DNA from: Paenibacillus_S sp043945595
GTDB taxonomy: Bacteria > Bacillota > Bacilli > Paenibacillales > NBRC-103111
NCBI RefSeq assembly: GCF_043945595.1
Contig: NZ_JBIFNP010000001.1
Coordinates: 4,278,001 to 4,342,000, forward strand
Length of the DNA: 64,000 nt
Reading direction: 5' to 3'
Each line of letters starts with the position of its first letter. Position 1 is the stretch's first letter. The notes beneath the pieces were generated by a model. That model saw only the letters and a list, made by a program, of their open reading frames with translations, was not told the DNA's origin and ran no database searches. Below, piece after piece: positions 44,754-54,870 of the stretch. Position numbers and translations under genes: made by a program.

Positions 44754-45746
44754 TTATTGGGTAACGGACAGCGTGCGCGTCGAGTGACGGACGATGACTC
44801 GTGTCGGAAGGGTAATTTGCTGCTTCTTGTATTCCGGAGCATTTAACAGCTGCTCGAGCACGTGAACGGATGTTTTGCCCATGTCGTAGATCGGCTGATA
44901 AACCGACGTCAGCGCCGGCGTCATTAAAGCCGTAACGTCATAATCACCGAAGCCGGAGAGCGATATTTCCTCGGGTACCCGAATGTGCAGAAGCTTGAGA
45001 TGGTTCAGTACATTAAACGTAAGCCGGTGCGTCGTACAGAAGATCGCTGTCGGCGGCTGATCCTGCTGCATCATGCGGCGGATCGGCACGGTTAAATCCT
45101 CGTCCGCCATCGTCATTTCATGCATGAGGCTGGGATCTAGCGCAACGCCGTGCTCCTGCAGCGACTGGATATACCCGCCGATCCGGTCCTCCTCACATTG
45201 GTTTGCGTGCCGTTTGTGATGGAAAATCGCAATGCGCCGATGGCCGCCACGTAGAAGATGGTTGATCATCTCCCCGCTGCCCCCCTTGTTGTCGACATCG
45301 ACCCAGGTCACCTCCTGGTCTTTGAAGGAAGCGGCGACGATCACATGCGGGATTTTGTGCCCCACGAGCGATTGGGGCAAATTCGACTGCAGGGGCGGAT
45401 TGATGACCAGCATGCCGCTCAATCCGTTGCACCGGCAGAAATGGGTGAGATCCTCCGCGTCCGGCTGGTGGGTCGGAATAAGCGTTAAATACTTACCAAG
45501 GGCATAGGCGGCTTCCATAATGCCGTTCATCAGCTCTCCCATAAATTCGGGATGAGCAACCGTCGGCGTAACGACACCGATCGTTTCATGACGATGCGAT
45601 GCAATAGTCGGGCGGAAAGCCATCTGATTCATGATGCCGATGACCTTCTCCCTCGTCTCCGGACGCACGTCGGGCTTATTGTTCAGGATGCGGGACACTG
45701 TAGAGGTAGATACGCCGCATAATCGGGCTATTTCTCGGATATTCAT
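44754..45746 (-). CDS. LacI-family repressor
   Basis: About 330 residues starting at an ATG with AGGAGG. The LacI helix-turn-helix is at the very N-terminus (MNIREIARLCGVSTSTVSRILNNKPDVRPETREKVIGIMNQM), followed by a sugar-binding domain (TIGVVTPTVAHPEFMGELMNGIMEAA, WVDVDNKGGSGEMINHLLRGGHRRIAIF, ISLSGFGDYDVTALMTPALTSVYQP). It stands between a rhamnosidase gene and a sugar transporter operon, all on one strand, and is probably the local repressor for both. The inducer would be the imported sugar. Confidence 0.92.
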   Translation of the reverse strand: MNIREIARLCGVSTSTVSRILNNKPDVRPETREKVIGIMNQMAFRPTIASHRHETIGVVTPTVAHPEFMGELMNGIMEAAYALGKYLTLIPTHQPDAEDLTHFCRCNGLSGMLVINPPLQSNLPQSLVGHKIPHVIVAASFKDQEVTWVDVDNKGGSGEMINHLLRGGHRRIAIFHHKRHANQCEEDRIGGYIQSLQEHGVALDPSLMHEMTMADEDLTVPIRRMMQQDQPPTAIFCTTHRLTFNVLNHLKLLHIRVPEEISLSGFGDYDVTALMTPALTSVYQPIYDMGKTSVHVLEQLLNAPEYKKQQITLPTRVIVRHSTRTLSVTQ

Positions 45747-45864
45747 GGAAACCTCCTTGCCAGCATCAAGATGGGAAGCAGCGCCGCACAACAGGACGGT
45801 CATGGAAATAGCGCATGAAAGCCGTGTAAGGAAGCCGAACCGTTTCCGGGCTGTTACCGGTATT

Positions 45865-45885
45865 GTTTCGGTACAGTTCCGAAAC
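45865..45885. promoter_or_regulatory. inverted repeat upstream of lacI-type gene
   Basis: GTTTCGG and CCGAAAC are exact complements separated by seven bases, about 120 bp before the LacI start codon. It could be a LacI autoregulatory site, but it lacks the common central CG of that family. Confidence 0.35.
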
Positions 45886-45969
45886 GCTCGAAAAATAGGG
45901 GGACACACAACGGCATCCCCTTTATTTCATACTTTTCCGATCATATCACATGGATATAATTTCGGAAAG

Positions 45970-48665
45970 TTAAATTTTGCCGGCTGCTGCCGATTGACTG
46001 ATAAACGCGTAGGAGCCGGAGCCCAGCTCTAGCCGCACGCCCTGCGGCGACGCTTCCGACAGCTGCACACCGTCCGCCTGATCCAGCTGCGTTCCGCTTT
46101 CCAGCCAAAGGTCCGCATCCGTTCCGGGCAGCCAAACCGTTGCCGTCGTATTCGGCGGAATCGTCACCTTGACCGTCACGCCGTCTCCGCCTGTTTGCTT
46201 CCATGAAGCTGCAACGGTGCCATACATCGATTCCAAAGAAGCCTCCGCCCAGTCGAGTCCCGGCGTCAGGCGAGGCTGGATTCGGATATGCTTATACCCG
46301 GGCTGCGCTTCGTCGGTATCGATTCCGGCAACGCGGCGGTACAGCCAATCCCCGATCGAGCCGTAGGCATAATGATTGAAGGAGTTCATGTCCTTGCTCC
46401 AGAAGCTGCTGTCCTCGCGGATTCCATCCCAATGCTCCCAGATTGTCGTCGCGCCCTTCGTCACCTGATACAGCCAGGACGGGTAATCCTTCTGGAACAG
46501 AAGACGGCTTGCCGCCTCATGATTTCCCGTGTCGCTCAGCACCAGATTTAAATAAGGCGTACCGACGAAGCCGGTCGTCAAATGGAAGCCGCTTTCCTCC
46601 AGCAGGCTCATCAGCTTGGCGGAAGCGCGTTCCCTAGCCTCACCTTCGACCAGGCCGAACATAAGAGCCAGCACATTCGCCGTCTGCGTCGTCACCGATA
46701 GCCGTCCGGCCGGCGTCACGAATTCATCCGTAAACGCTTTCAGTATATTCCCGTACCACTCCCGATATGCCTCCGCATCGTCGTTCTTTTCGAGTACTGC
46801 CGCGGTCTTCGCCAGCAGCGATACGGAATAAGCATAAAACGCCGTGGCGATGAAATCCCGGTCCGTAGCGCCGATATAGCTGTCAGGCTTGGAATCCAGT
46901 CCGAGCCAGTCCCCGAAGTGAAAACCGGTGTTCCACAGGTAAGGCTGATCTCCCTGATTGCGTATATATTGTGCCCAGGCCTGCATGCTTTCGTACTGCT
47001 CTTCAAGAATGCGCCGGTCCCCGTACGTTAAATACAAGGTCCACGGACAAATCACAGCCGCATCTCCCCAAGCCGACGAGGAATGATTTCCGCCCATGCC
47101 CTCGAAGTCTTTCAGCGCATCGGGAATGACGAACGGAACGCCGCCGTCCTCCAATTGGTCCGCCTTCAAATCCCTTAACCATTTCGTGAAAAAGGGAGCG
47201 ACATTCATCAGAAAGGTCGCGGTTCGGATAAACATTTGCGCGTCCCCCGTCCAGCCGAGCCTCTCGTCGCGCTGCGGGCAATCGGTAGGCACGTCGAGGA
47301 AGTTCCCTTTTTGCCCCCACAGGATGTTATGCTGCAGCTGATTGACAAGCGGATCCGAGCAAGCAAAATGACCTGTCGGCTCCATTGCCGAATGCAGCAC
47401 GACACCTGTAAAATCACTCAGCCGCACGTCTTGGAAACCGGTCAGCTTGACGTAACGAAAGCCTTGAAAGGTAAACCTGGGTTCATACGTTTCCGGTTCA
47501 TCGGAGCGCTTCGTGTAGCGGATCTGCTGCTTGGCGCTGCGCAGGTTCTCCGTATAGAAATTTCCGGCCCCATCCAGCACCTCGGCGTGCTCCAGCAGCA
47601 CCTCAAGTCCTTTCGGGCCTTTTACGGTAAAGCGGACCCATCCAACCAGGTTCTGCCCCATATCGATGACCGTCTCGCCTGCAGGTGTCGTCAGAAGCCC
47701 AATCGGCTTCAAGCTCTCCGCCTTCTGCACCGTCTCGTTCTCTTGAGCGACGAGGATGGACAGATCCGTCCCCGGAACCACTTGAGCGGGCAGCCACGCC
47801 GTATCGGAAAAAGCCCCCGTACTCCACCCCTCCTGCTCCAGCCGGGCATCGTACGTTTCCCCGTGGTACAGCTCGGACATCAGGATCGGACTGCCTGACG
47901 CTTTCCAGCTTGCGTCCGATCCGATCACTTCCTCCCGGCCGCCCGTATACCGGATATGCAGCTGAAGCAGCAGTGCGGGGCCAGCTGCCATACAGCTTTC
48001 TGCGGTCACTTCCAGGTAAGATACCCGCTGTGCCAGCCTCTGCCTAGAGCAGCCCCCAATGCATTCGCTCCGGCCGTCAGCAGCGGCGTTACGTCATAAG
48101 TCTGATATTGCAGCCGATGCTTGTAGCTGGTCCAGCCCGGCGTAAAGTAACTCTCACCGACACGCTGCCCGTTCAGCTCAAGCTCATACACCCCCAAAGC
48201 CGTTGCATAAATACGCGCCTGCTCTACCTCTCCATGAATCTCGAAGCCTCTGCGCAAATACGGGCATTGCTCTTCGCCGATGCCGACGTGCTCCGGCGCC
48301 GCAATCCATTCGGCCTGCCAAGCGCTGGAATCCATCAGGCCCGTTTCGAAATAGGCCGTCGCCGACCAGGGCGACGAGGCGCCGCTTTGATCCCACACCC
48401 GTACCTGATACAAGTAGCGCTGGCGGGGCTTGAGCTGTACTTCCGCCAGCTCTATATGAACCGATTGCTCAGAGGCCGTACGGCCCGAATCCCAGATGAA
48501 TGATGTTCCTGCTCCATCTGTCTGCTCGAACAATTGAATCTGATAAGCCTGCTGCTTCACCTGCCGATCATCGGAATGAAGCTGCCAGCTGATCCTGGGA
48601 CGTTTCACATCCAGTCCTATGGGGTTTTCCAAATACTCACATCGCAGTTTGCGTACTTCCAGCAT
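45970..48665 (-). pseudogene. alpha-L-rhamnosidase (GH78), frameshifted
   Basis: A GH78 enzyme of about 898 residues once two +1 shifts near 47960-48010 are corrected: after GRGWHSGYLTWK the frame moves to RRKLYGSWP and then to ALLLQLHIRYTGGREE. It has the usual order: N-terminal beta-sandwich domains, then the (alpha/alpha)6 barrel with DVPTDCPQRDERLGWTGDAQMF (catalytic acid region), and the C-terminal domain after SFNHYAYGSIGDWLYRRVAG. It removes terminal alpha-L-rhamnose from glycosides or rhamnogalacturonan. There is no signal peptide, so it acts in the cytoplasm after uptake. Confidence 0.88.
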
Positions 48666-48811
48666 TGATACCTCATCCTTTCACTAACGTCAGTAGGCTT
48701 CCATCCGTTATAATGATATAGGAAAACGTTTGACGGGAACCCCGGTAAAACAGACATTGTCATCCGGTAAAAACGCCGATTCCTTGTTAATCTGAATAAG
48801 GGAGCCGATTG

Positions 48812-49708
48812 ATGAAACGTTCATCGCAAACCTTGACCGCCGACATGCTCTTCAAAACCAATGTACATATATTCGTCAATCGGGCGCTGGAAGATTTCGA
48901 CCTGCCTCTGCATGCCCACGACTTCATCGAGTTTGCCTATGTTGCGGAGGGCAGAGGATTTCATCACATCGAAGAAGAGGTGCAGCCCGTCCATAAAGGA
49001 CAGCTGTTCGTCCTTCCGGTCGGTGTATCGCATGTATTCCGCCCTGCCTCCGCCGATTCGTCCAAATATCCTCTGGTGGTTTACAACTGCGTGTTCACCG
49101 CCTCGGCCTTACATCTGCTCACAGGCCTTGTTTCCGATCCGGAGATCGAAGCCTACCTTCGTTCTCTGCAGCATTCGGACCGGCCTGTCTGCCATTCAGT
49201 GCGGGATCGGGACGGAACGATCGAGAAGCTGCTGCTCAAGCTGCATCAGGAATACCGGCTCCCCCGCAAAGGCTCGCAAACCTTTCTGTATGCCCTGCTG
49301 CTGCAGCTGGTTGTTGAAACGTACCGGCTGCAAGCCGAAGCAGTCCTTCAACCACCGGAGCTGCAAACGCCGGACGTGGAAGGAAGCGTTAACTTCTCTC
49401 CTGTGCTTCAATATATAGAGCGGCACTATCCAGGGAATGTTACCTTGGCGGAGCTGGCCGGCCGCTCACAATGGAGCGAGCGCCAGCTGCAGCGCTTGTT
49501 TTTGCAGTTCACAGGCCAAAGCTTCCGCAGTTATTTGCAAAATCTGCGAATACAAAAAAGCTGCGATCTGCTGCGCACCACCGGGCACAAAATAAGCGCC
49601 ATCGCCGAAACTGTCGGCTATAAAGACATGGACTCGTTTAACGCCGTATTCAAACGGATCGTCGGCACGACGCCGAATGAATTCAGACAGCAGTCCCGGA
49701 AAAAGTAA
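48812..49708 (+). CDS. AraC-family regulator
   Basis: About 298 residues. The N-terminal cupin part (FDLPLHAHDFIEFAYVAEGRGFHHIEEEVQPVHKGQLFVLPVGVSHVF) resembles that of RhaS/RhaR. The C-terminal AraC domain is YPGNVTLAELAGRSQWSERQLQRLFLQFTGQSFRSYLQNLRIQKS and ISAIAETVGYKDMDSFNAVFKRIVGTTPNEFRQ. The ATG at 48812 has AAGGGAG seven bases upstream. It is divergent from the rhamnosidase gene and probably activates it in response to rhamnose or a rhamnoside. Confidence 0.88.
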   Translation: MKRSSQTLTADMLFKTNVHIFVNRALEDFDLPLHAHDFIEFAYVAEGRGFHHIEEEVQPVHKGQLFVLPVGVSHVFRPASADSSKYPLVVYNCVFTASALHLLTGLVSDPEIEAYLRSLQHSDRPVCHSVRDRDGTIEKLLLKLHQEYRLPRKGSQTFLYALLLQLVVETYRLQAEAVLQPPELQTPDVEGSVNFSPVLQYIERHYPGNVTLAELAGRSQWSERQLQRLFLQFTGQSFRSYLQNLRIQKSCDLLRTTGHKISAIAETVGYKDMDSFNAVFKRIVGTTPNEFRQQSRKK

Positions 49709-49925
49709 AGGAACCTGTATAGGCTATACTTCAAAAAATGTAATTGTAATTTTATGGAATTCCTGATATAACGAATATAAGCAGTGCCGGTAGATGCAAC
49801 TGGCGTAACGTGGAGTCCCACGAGGAAGCATCTATTTCATACGCCGTACGCCTGGGCAAAAGTATCCAGCCTCCATCACAGTGGAGGAGGGATACTTTTT
49901 ATTTTCTCAAAAGGGAGATGCGTTC

Positions 49926-50548
49926 ATGGAAGCGGAAAAACGGAGAAGAGATGTAGCTATTTTGCTTTTTGACCAGGTCGAAATATTGGATTTTGCCGGA
50001 CCGTACGAGGCTTTCCTCAGCGGCAGCCGCCGCGGACAAGATTTTCGCGTGTACACCGTGACGGAGAAGGCCGAGACGGTTCAAGCCTTGGGACAGCTTA
50101 GCATCAACCCGACCTATGCGTTCGATAACTGCCCGCAGCCTGATATTCTTATTATCCCGGGGGACCGGGTACGCGGCAGCAAATGCACAACCAGGCCGTA
50201 ACCGGCTGGATAGAGACCTGCGCGGAACGGGCGGAGCTCGTGCTCTCGGTTTGTACAGGAGCGCTCATTCTAGCCAAGACCAGCTTGCTCGAAGGCCTGC
50301 GGCTGACAACGAACCGGCTGGCGGTCGAGGAGCTGCGGCAGGCCGCCCCGTCTTCAGCCGTCATCACGGAAGAGGCGCGCTATATAGACAATGGACGCAT
50401 TATTTTATCCGCAGGAGTGTCCGCCGGAATAGACATGTCCCTCTACGTGATCGGCAAATGCCTCGGGCAAGCGAGAGCACTTGAAGCCGCCGCATTGATG
50501 GAATACGATTGGAAGCCCCAGCCTTTGCAGGAGAAGGGATCCCAATGA
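49926..50548 (+). pseudogene. DJ-1/PfpI-type (GATase1-like) protein, frameshifted
   Basis: After correction of one missing G in the run near 50160, the product is about 207 residues. It starts at an ATG with AAGGGAG: RDVAILLFDQVEILDFAGPYEAF, then DILIIPGGPGTRQQM across the shift, and LVLSVCTGALILAKTSLLEGLRLTTN with the nucleophile-elbow Cys. This is the sensor half seen in GlxA-type AraC regulators, but without a DNA-binding domain, as in stand-alone family members. Its function is unknown. Confidence 0.85.
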
Positions 50549-50670
50549 ATAGCCGGGGAGCGCAAAACGGCAGGGAGTGGTTAGGTGAAGCCGGATTTAC
50601 AAAAGTAAAAGAGCTGCTCGTACGTGGCACCTATCCTACTGTCTGCTATGAGCTCCATTGCCCTGCCTGA
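50545..50670 (+). pseudogene. possible methyltransferase C-terminal remnant
   Basis: A 41-residue frame opens at an ATG that overlaps the PfpI stop (ATGA) with GAAGGG upstream, and ends REWLGEAGFTKVKELLVRGTYPTVCYELHCPA. The pattern EWL-EAGF is that of the last helix-strand of class I methyltransferases (Methyltransf_2 type); the SAM-binding part is absent. It overlaps the 3' end of the convergent kinase-like gene. It may be a scar of an in-frame deletion of a gene following pfpI. Confidence 0.35.
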
Positions 50671-51644
50671 AGCCTCTGCCACCTGTTTAAATTGGCAATG
50701 ACCTCATTATCGACAGGCAGCATCAGACGCTGCCGGGCCATAAGCACCGCGCCGATGACCGGCGAAAACTGCGGCGTCACGGCTTCATACTTCTTGACGG
50801 TTCCCTGCTTGAGCCGCTCGTTCAGCCGGTTCGCGAAGTAAGGACTGCCCACGACACTGCCGATAAAAGCCACCGTGACGGCATCTCTGGAAAAAGCAGC
50901 CGCAAGCATTTCGATGCCTACCATCATTTCGTCAATCGCCCGGTCGCAGACTTTCCTGGCCAACGGGCTGCCTTGGAGAGCCGCTTCCGTAACGGCGGGA
51001 GCGAATTGGCCGAACCTCAGATCCCGCGCCCGTCTGTCCGCTGTAAACCCGTTTCTGGCGATGCCCCAAAGCTCCTCAAGCGAACGAGCCTCCCAGTGCT
51101 CCAGCATGCTGCGGATCAATGCGGCGTCCGCCGGAACGGTTTGACGGGCTAACGCTTCATATACGGCGTCATATGCGATAAATCTTGCAGCGCTTGCGGC
51201 ATAATGATGAAAGTCGTAATTGCGGATCATCTCTCCCTTCTCATTAATCGCCAGCAGAATCGAGCCGGTGCCTGAAATGACGATAATGCCCGGCCGAGCG
51301 AGCAAAGCTCCGCAATGAGCAACGACCGCATCATTGACATGCCATTTGGGACAATCCAGTCCTTCCAGCTCCGTCAGCTGCTCAACCCACTCCCTGTCCC
51401 CCTCCTCGTCGTAGCCTGCGATGCCGGCTGCAACCCCTTTCACTTGACGAGGCTCCCGATCGGCAGCTTTCAAGGCCTGCACGATGGCCTGCCGCACATT
51501 TTGCACTGCGCCTGCATCTTTATTGATCGAAGCGGCGCCTTGCTCAGAATAGGACAGCACCGTTCCCTGCATATCGCTGACTGCGACGCGGGTATGCGTA
51601 CCTCCGCCATCGATTCCTATGATCACATCCTCCAAATCGTACAT
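50646..51644 (-). CDS. BadF/BadG/BcrA/BcrD-type kinase, N-acetylglucosamine kinase-like
   Basis: About 332 residues starting at an ATG with GGGAGGG. It has the ASKHA ATPase phosphate-1 motif IIGIDGGGTHTRVAVSD and phosphate-2 motif GIIVISGTGSILLAIN, with VNDAVVAHCGAL between them (catalytic Asp). The adenosine-end motif is VAFIGSVVGSPYF. Members phosphorylate amino sugars such as N-acetylglucosamine; the substrate here is an inference from the family. No aminosugar genes are next to it. A methyltransferase-like remnant overlaps its 3' end on the other strand. Confidence 0.85.
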   Translation of the reverse strand: MYDLEDVIIGIDGGGTHTRVAVSDMQGTVLSYSEQGAASINKDAGAVQNVRQAIVQALKAADREPRQVKGVAAGIAGYDEEGDREWVEQLTELEGLDCPKWHVNDAVVAHCGALLARPGIIVISGTGSILLAINEKGEMIRNYDFHHYAASAARFIAYDAVYEALARQTVPADAALIRSMLEHWEARSLEELWGIARNGFTADRRARDLRFGQFAPAVTEAALQGSPLARKVCDRAIDEMMVGIEMLAAAFSRDAVTVAFIGSVVGSPYFANRLNERLKQGTVKKYEAVTPQFSPVIGAVLMARQRLMLPVDNEVIANLNRWQRLQAGQWSS

Positions 51645-51851
51645 CCGTAACCCTCCCTTTTCCTGATTTACAGTATATTCTACATTCATTCCGTTAAATC
51701 CTACTTCGAATTTTGAAGGGAGAGCCTCAACTTCCACCTAAAATTTTCCTCCTTTATCTAGACCGCTGTACAGTAATATCCGTATGGCCGCACATATACT
51801 AACGCAAGCTTCCCCAAGTGAATTCCAAAGAAGGTTAGGAGGAAATCAGCA

Positions 51852-53237
51852 TTGAATGCAATATCAGGTAAAAAATTTGCCGCTCACGTACTTCTTTTCG
51901 ATTGTCAAAAGTTCATTTTGCCGATGCTCGAGAACTGCGGCCCTTATGTCGAAAAGATCTATGTTGCTTATAGCAAAACCCCGTGGCGCTATAACCCCTA
52001 TGCCCGGGAAACCATGACCAATACGATCGATCCCGATATTCTGAAGCAGTCCAAATACTATGATAAAATCGAGCTGATCACCGGGGTGTGGGATTGGGAG
52101 CATGAGCAAAGGAACGCCTGCCTGCAAAAAGCGAAGGAGGACGGCTTTGACTTCCTGCTTGTGCAGGATGCGGATGAATACTATATGAACGCGGACTACG
52201 AGCGTATGATCCGCTCAATTGCAGAGCACTCCGATTATGATTACTATGCAACTCCCTGGTGCACTTTCTGGAAATCATGGGACTATATTCTTGTCAACGA
52301 CCAGCAATCGATCATTCACGGATATCCCAATGTGGCTATGAACTGCCGGAAGGAGGTCTCGTTCGCTAATCTTCGTAACCCGACCCCCGGCAGTACGGTG
52401 CATTATTTAGATGCGCTGTGCTTTCACGGCAGCTACGTGCTGAATGATGAGGAGGTTTACCGCAAAATCAGTTCTTGGGGACACGCCCAGGATTTCGACA
52501 GAGAAACCTGGTATCATGACAAATGGATCAGCTGGTCGGAGCGCACCACCGATCTCCATCCGACACACCCTTATATTTGGAAAAGAGCGTTGAAATATCA
52601 TGCGGGCTTACCGGAGGTGCTGGAATCCTTCGGTGACAAAGCTGCCGCCTCCGCAACCATTGTTCAGTCCGTTCCTCAGTTTAACGGCCGTATTCCCGAT
52701 TGGCTGCAGCGGATTCAGCCGTTGGAAGGCTGGCTCAGTCACAGCGAACAAATCGGCCTGATTCATCTTCCTTCCATGGTCGCTCATCTGGAAGGAGACT
52801 TTGTTGAGATTGGTTCCTATAAAGGCAAAAGTACCGCTTGCCTGGCGGTCGGCAGCCAATTGTTCACCCGCAGCAAGTCCCCTATCTATGCGATCGATCC
52901 TTTAATCTCTTCGTGCTTTGACGATTTCCACCGCAATATAGGCTCGGTCGGCTTGAAGGAAGCGGTCCGCTCCATCCGCAAATGGAGTACTGAAGCTTAC
53001 GACGACTGCCCCGGCACCATAGCCGGTTTATTCATTGACGGCGATCACAGCTATCCGGCAGTCAAGCACGATATCAAGCATTACGCAAGCCGGGTCGTCC
53101 CCGGCGGCATCGTAGCCTTTCATGACTACACCAATTCGCCGGATGTTAAACGTGCGGTTGATGAGCTGTGTATGACGGAGGAATTTGACTATCTTGCCGA
53201 CTATGACAGCCTGCGCATGGTTCGCCGCAAAGCGTAG
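51852..53237 (+). CDS. glycosyltransferase-like domain fused to a class I methyltransferase
   Basis: A 461-residue two-domain protein. Residues 1-260 look like a GT-A-type glycosyltransferase: AHVLLFDCQKFILPMLENCGPYVEKIYVAY, then WEHEQRNACLQKAKEDGFDFLLVQDADEYY with a DxD motif (106-108). Residues 300-461 form a methyltransferase (Methyltransf_24 type): LEGDFVEIGSYKGKSTACLAVGS as the SAM site, and GLFIDGDHSYPAVKHDIKHYASRVVPGGIVAFHDY. The start is a TTG with AGGAGG nine bases upstream. It may modify a surface glycan or a glycopeptide. It is a single gene with its own terminator. Confidence 0.75.
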   Translation: MNAISGKKFAAHVLLFDCQKFILPMLENCGPYVEKIYVAYSKTPWRYNPYARETMTNTIDPDILKQSKYYDKIELITGVWDWEHEQRNACLQKAKEDGFDFLLVQDADEYYMNADYERMIRSIAEHSDYDYYATPWCTFWKSWDYILVNDQQSIIHGYPNVAMNCRKEVSFANLRNPTPGSTVHYLDALCFHGSYVLNDEEVYRKISSWGHAQDFDRETWYHDKWISWSERTTDLHPTHPYIWKRALKYHAGLPEVLESFGDKAAASATIVQSVPQFNGRIPDWLQRIQPLEGWLSHSEQIGLIHLPSMVAHLEGDFVEIGSYKGKSTACLAVGSQLFTRSKSPIYAIDPLISSCFDDFHRNIGSVGLKEAVRSIRKWSTEAYDDCPGTIAGLFIDGDHSYPAVKHDIKHYASRVVPGGIVAFHDYTNSPDVKRAVDELCMTEEFDYLADYDSLRMVRRKA

Positions 53238-53283
53238 CGCATATCGCAGAACCACATCGCATCCGGTGCAGCAAACATAAAAG

Positions 53284-53325
53284 AACCGCAATGCGGCCGA
53301 TGCCCGCATTGCGGTTTCCTTTTTT
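53284..53325 (+). terminator. rho-independent terminator
   Basis: AACCGCAATGCGG (53284-53296) pairs perfectly with CCGCATTGCGGTT (53304-53316), followed by TCCTTTTTT. Confidence 0.9.
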
Positions 53326-53358
53326 CCATGCTTTCATATCGTGTAAGTTCCGCTTCGA

Positions 53359-53610
53359 TCAATCTCTAGGAAAGTCCACCTTCATAATATCCATAAACGG
53401 CACCTTAGTCGTAACGCCCCGATATTCGATATGTACTTTCCCCGTACGTGAATCCATGACCGTAATCAGGCCGCGGACCTGTTCCTCCACACCCCAGACA
53501 GTCAATAATACCTCGGAGTCCTCTTGCTTAGCCTCCACAAGCTGATTCCCCAGCTCCTCCAAAACGAACTCGTCCCGCGTCGGACGTTTTGCTACTTTTG
53601 CCTTCGCCAT
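53359..53610 (-). CDS. YolD-like protein
   Basis: An 83-residue protein with the YolD-like (PF08863) pattern: a short N-terminal helix, then LTVWGVEEQVRGLITVMDSRTGKVHIEYRGVTTKVPFMDIMKVDFP, a small beta-rich unit of about 50 residues. YolD-like proteins often accompany Y-family DNA polymerases in Bacilli and are linked with the DNA damage response, but no polymerase gene is adjacent here. The basic N-terminus MAKAKVAKRPTR is ordinary for the group. Confidence 0.7.
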   Translation of the reverse strand: MAKAKVAKRPTRDEFVLEELGNQLVEAKQEDSEVLLTVWGVEEQVRGLITVMDSRTGKVHIEYRGVTTKVPFMDIMKVDFPRD

Positions 53611-53650
53611 AAGTCTAAAGTCTCCTATATTCCATTATTTTAGTTATAGC

Positions 53651-54649
53651 TTACTTCGGTTGTTCCATTAAACGAACCGTGCTTTTTACTTCGGGATTGG
53701 CTAAATAAACAGGATAATAGCCGGAAAGCACATCCACGATATTTTGCGCCACCTTCTGCTTCAGCTCCTTCTCCGACTCTTCAGAGTACCAGGCGACATG
53801 GGGGTTCAGAATCACCTGCTCCATCTCCAGCAGCGGATTGCCGGGCAGGATCGGTTCCTGTTCAAGCACATCCAGCGCGGCGCCGGCAATTCGGGAGGCC
53901 TGCAGCGCATCAATGAGTTCGGCCTCATCAATCAGCGAAGCGCGGGAAGTATTAATAACAACCGCCTCCGGCTTCATCGCGTGAAATTGCTCCTTGCCGA
54001 TGAGCCCTCGGTCTCCTTCGGTTAACGGAGCATGCACGGAAATAAAATCGGATTCCCGGCACAAGGTTTGCAAATCGACCAATTGAACTCCGTATGGAGA
54101 GGCAGCCTCTTCCGATACGAAGGGATCGCAGGCCAAAATATGCAGCCCCAGCGCTTTCGCCTTCAGGCTCAGATTTTGCGGGATTTTTCCGAATCCGACA
54201 AGGCCCAGCACTCTGCCGCGCAGCCGGTAAATCGGGATGCTTTTCTTGTAGTCCCAAGTTCCCTGTTTTACGTAAGAATTCAATAAGGTAACTTTTCGGG
54301 CTGAAGCCAGTAGAAGCGCCAGCGCATGATCCGCCACTTCATCCACACAATAATCCGTACAATTGCCCACGATAATTCCCCGGTTCGTCGCGGCATTCAA
54401 GTCGATAGTATTAACCCCCACGCCGTACCGGGATATGATCTTGCAATGCTTCAACCGCTGAATAACTTTCTCCGTGATCGGAGCATATTGGTTCAAGATC
54501 CCGTCGGCATCCTCCGCAGCCGCAATAACTTCCTCCTCGGTGCGGCATTGGGCAGTCACAAATTCCACATCAAGCTGATTCAGCACGTCTTTCTCAATGC
54601 TCAGGCTCTTATACTCATAGTCCGTAATAACCACTTTGAACGTTGCCAT
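53651..54649 (-). CDS. D-isomer 2-hydroxyacid dehydrogenase
   Basis: About 332 residues starting at an ATG with AGAGGGG. It has the two-domain layout of the family: catalytic-domain start FKVVITDYEYKSLSIEK, hinge ISRYGVGVNTIDL, the Rossmann site RVLGLVGFGKIPQNLSLKAKALG, and the catalytic residues in VINTSRASLIDEAELIDAL (Arg), DVLEQEPI (Glu) and NPHVAWYSEESEKELK (His). The Rossmann motif is GFGKIP where GxGxxG is usual. It resembles C-terminal-binding-protein dehydrogenases. The substrate is an unknown 2-keto acid. Confidence 0.92.
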   Translation of the reverse strand: MATFKVVITDYEYKSLSIEKDVLNQLDVEFVTAQCRTEEEVIAAAEDADGILNQYAPITEKVIQRLKHCKIISRYGVGVNTIDLNAATNRGIIVGNCTDYCVDEVADHALALLLASARKVTLLNSYVKQGTWDYKKSIPIYRLRGRVLGLVGFGKIPQNLSLKAKALGLHILACDPFVSEEAASPYGVQLVDLQTLCRESDFISVHAPLTEGDRGLIGKEQFHAMKPEAVVINTSRASLIDEAELIDALQASRIAGAALDVLEQEPILPGNPLLEMEQVILNPHVAWYSEESEKELKQKVAQNIVDVLSGYYPVYLANPEVKSTVRLMEQPK

Positions 54650-54870
54650 ACCGTTTCCCCTCTCGCCAATCGGATGAACAGCCACTTCTAATTCTACCAT
54701 TAATTTTCTTCAAGGTCCGAATCTATAGCAAAAGTATTTCATATTTTCGTGGCTGACGAATCGCCTGGAAGAGGGCATGGTAATATATTCTCACTGTATA
54801 CATTCGAATACAGACGAAGAACATAACAGGGCACTAAAACAAACTATACCGCTCAAGGAGGCATCATTCC

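Noticed and set aside
48715..48740. cre-like sequence upstream of the rhamnosidase gene
   Set aside because: AAAACGTTTGACG matches only the central part of the CcpA consensus, with mismatches at both outer positions.
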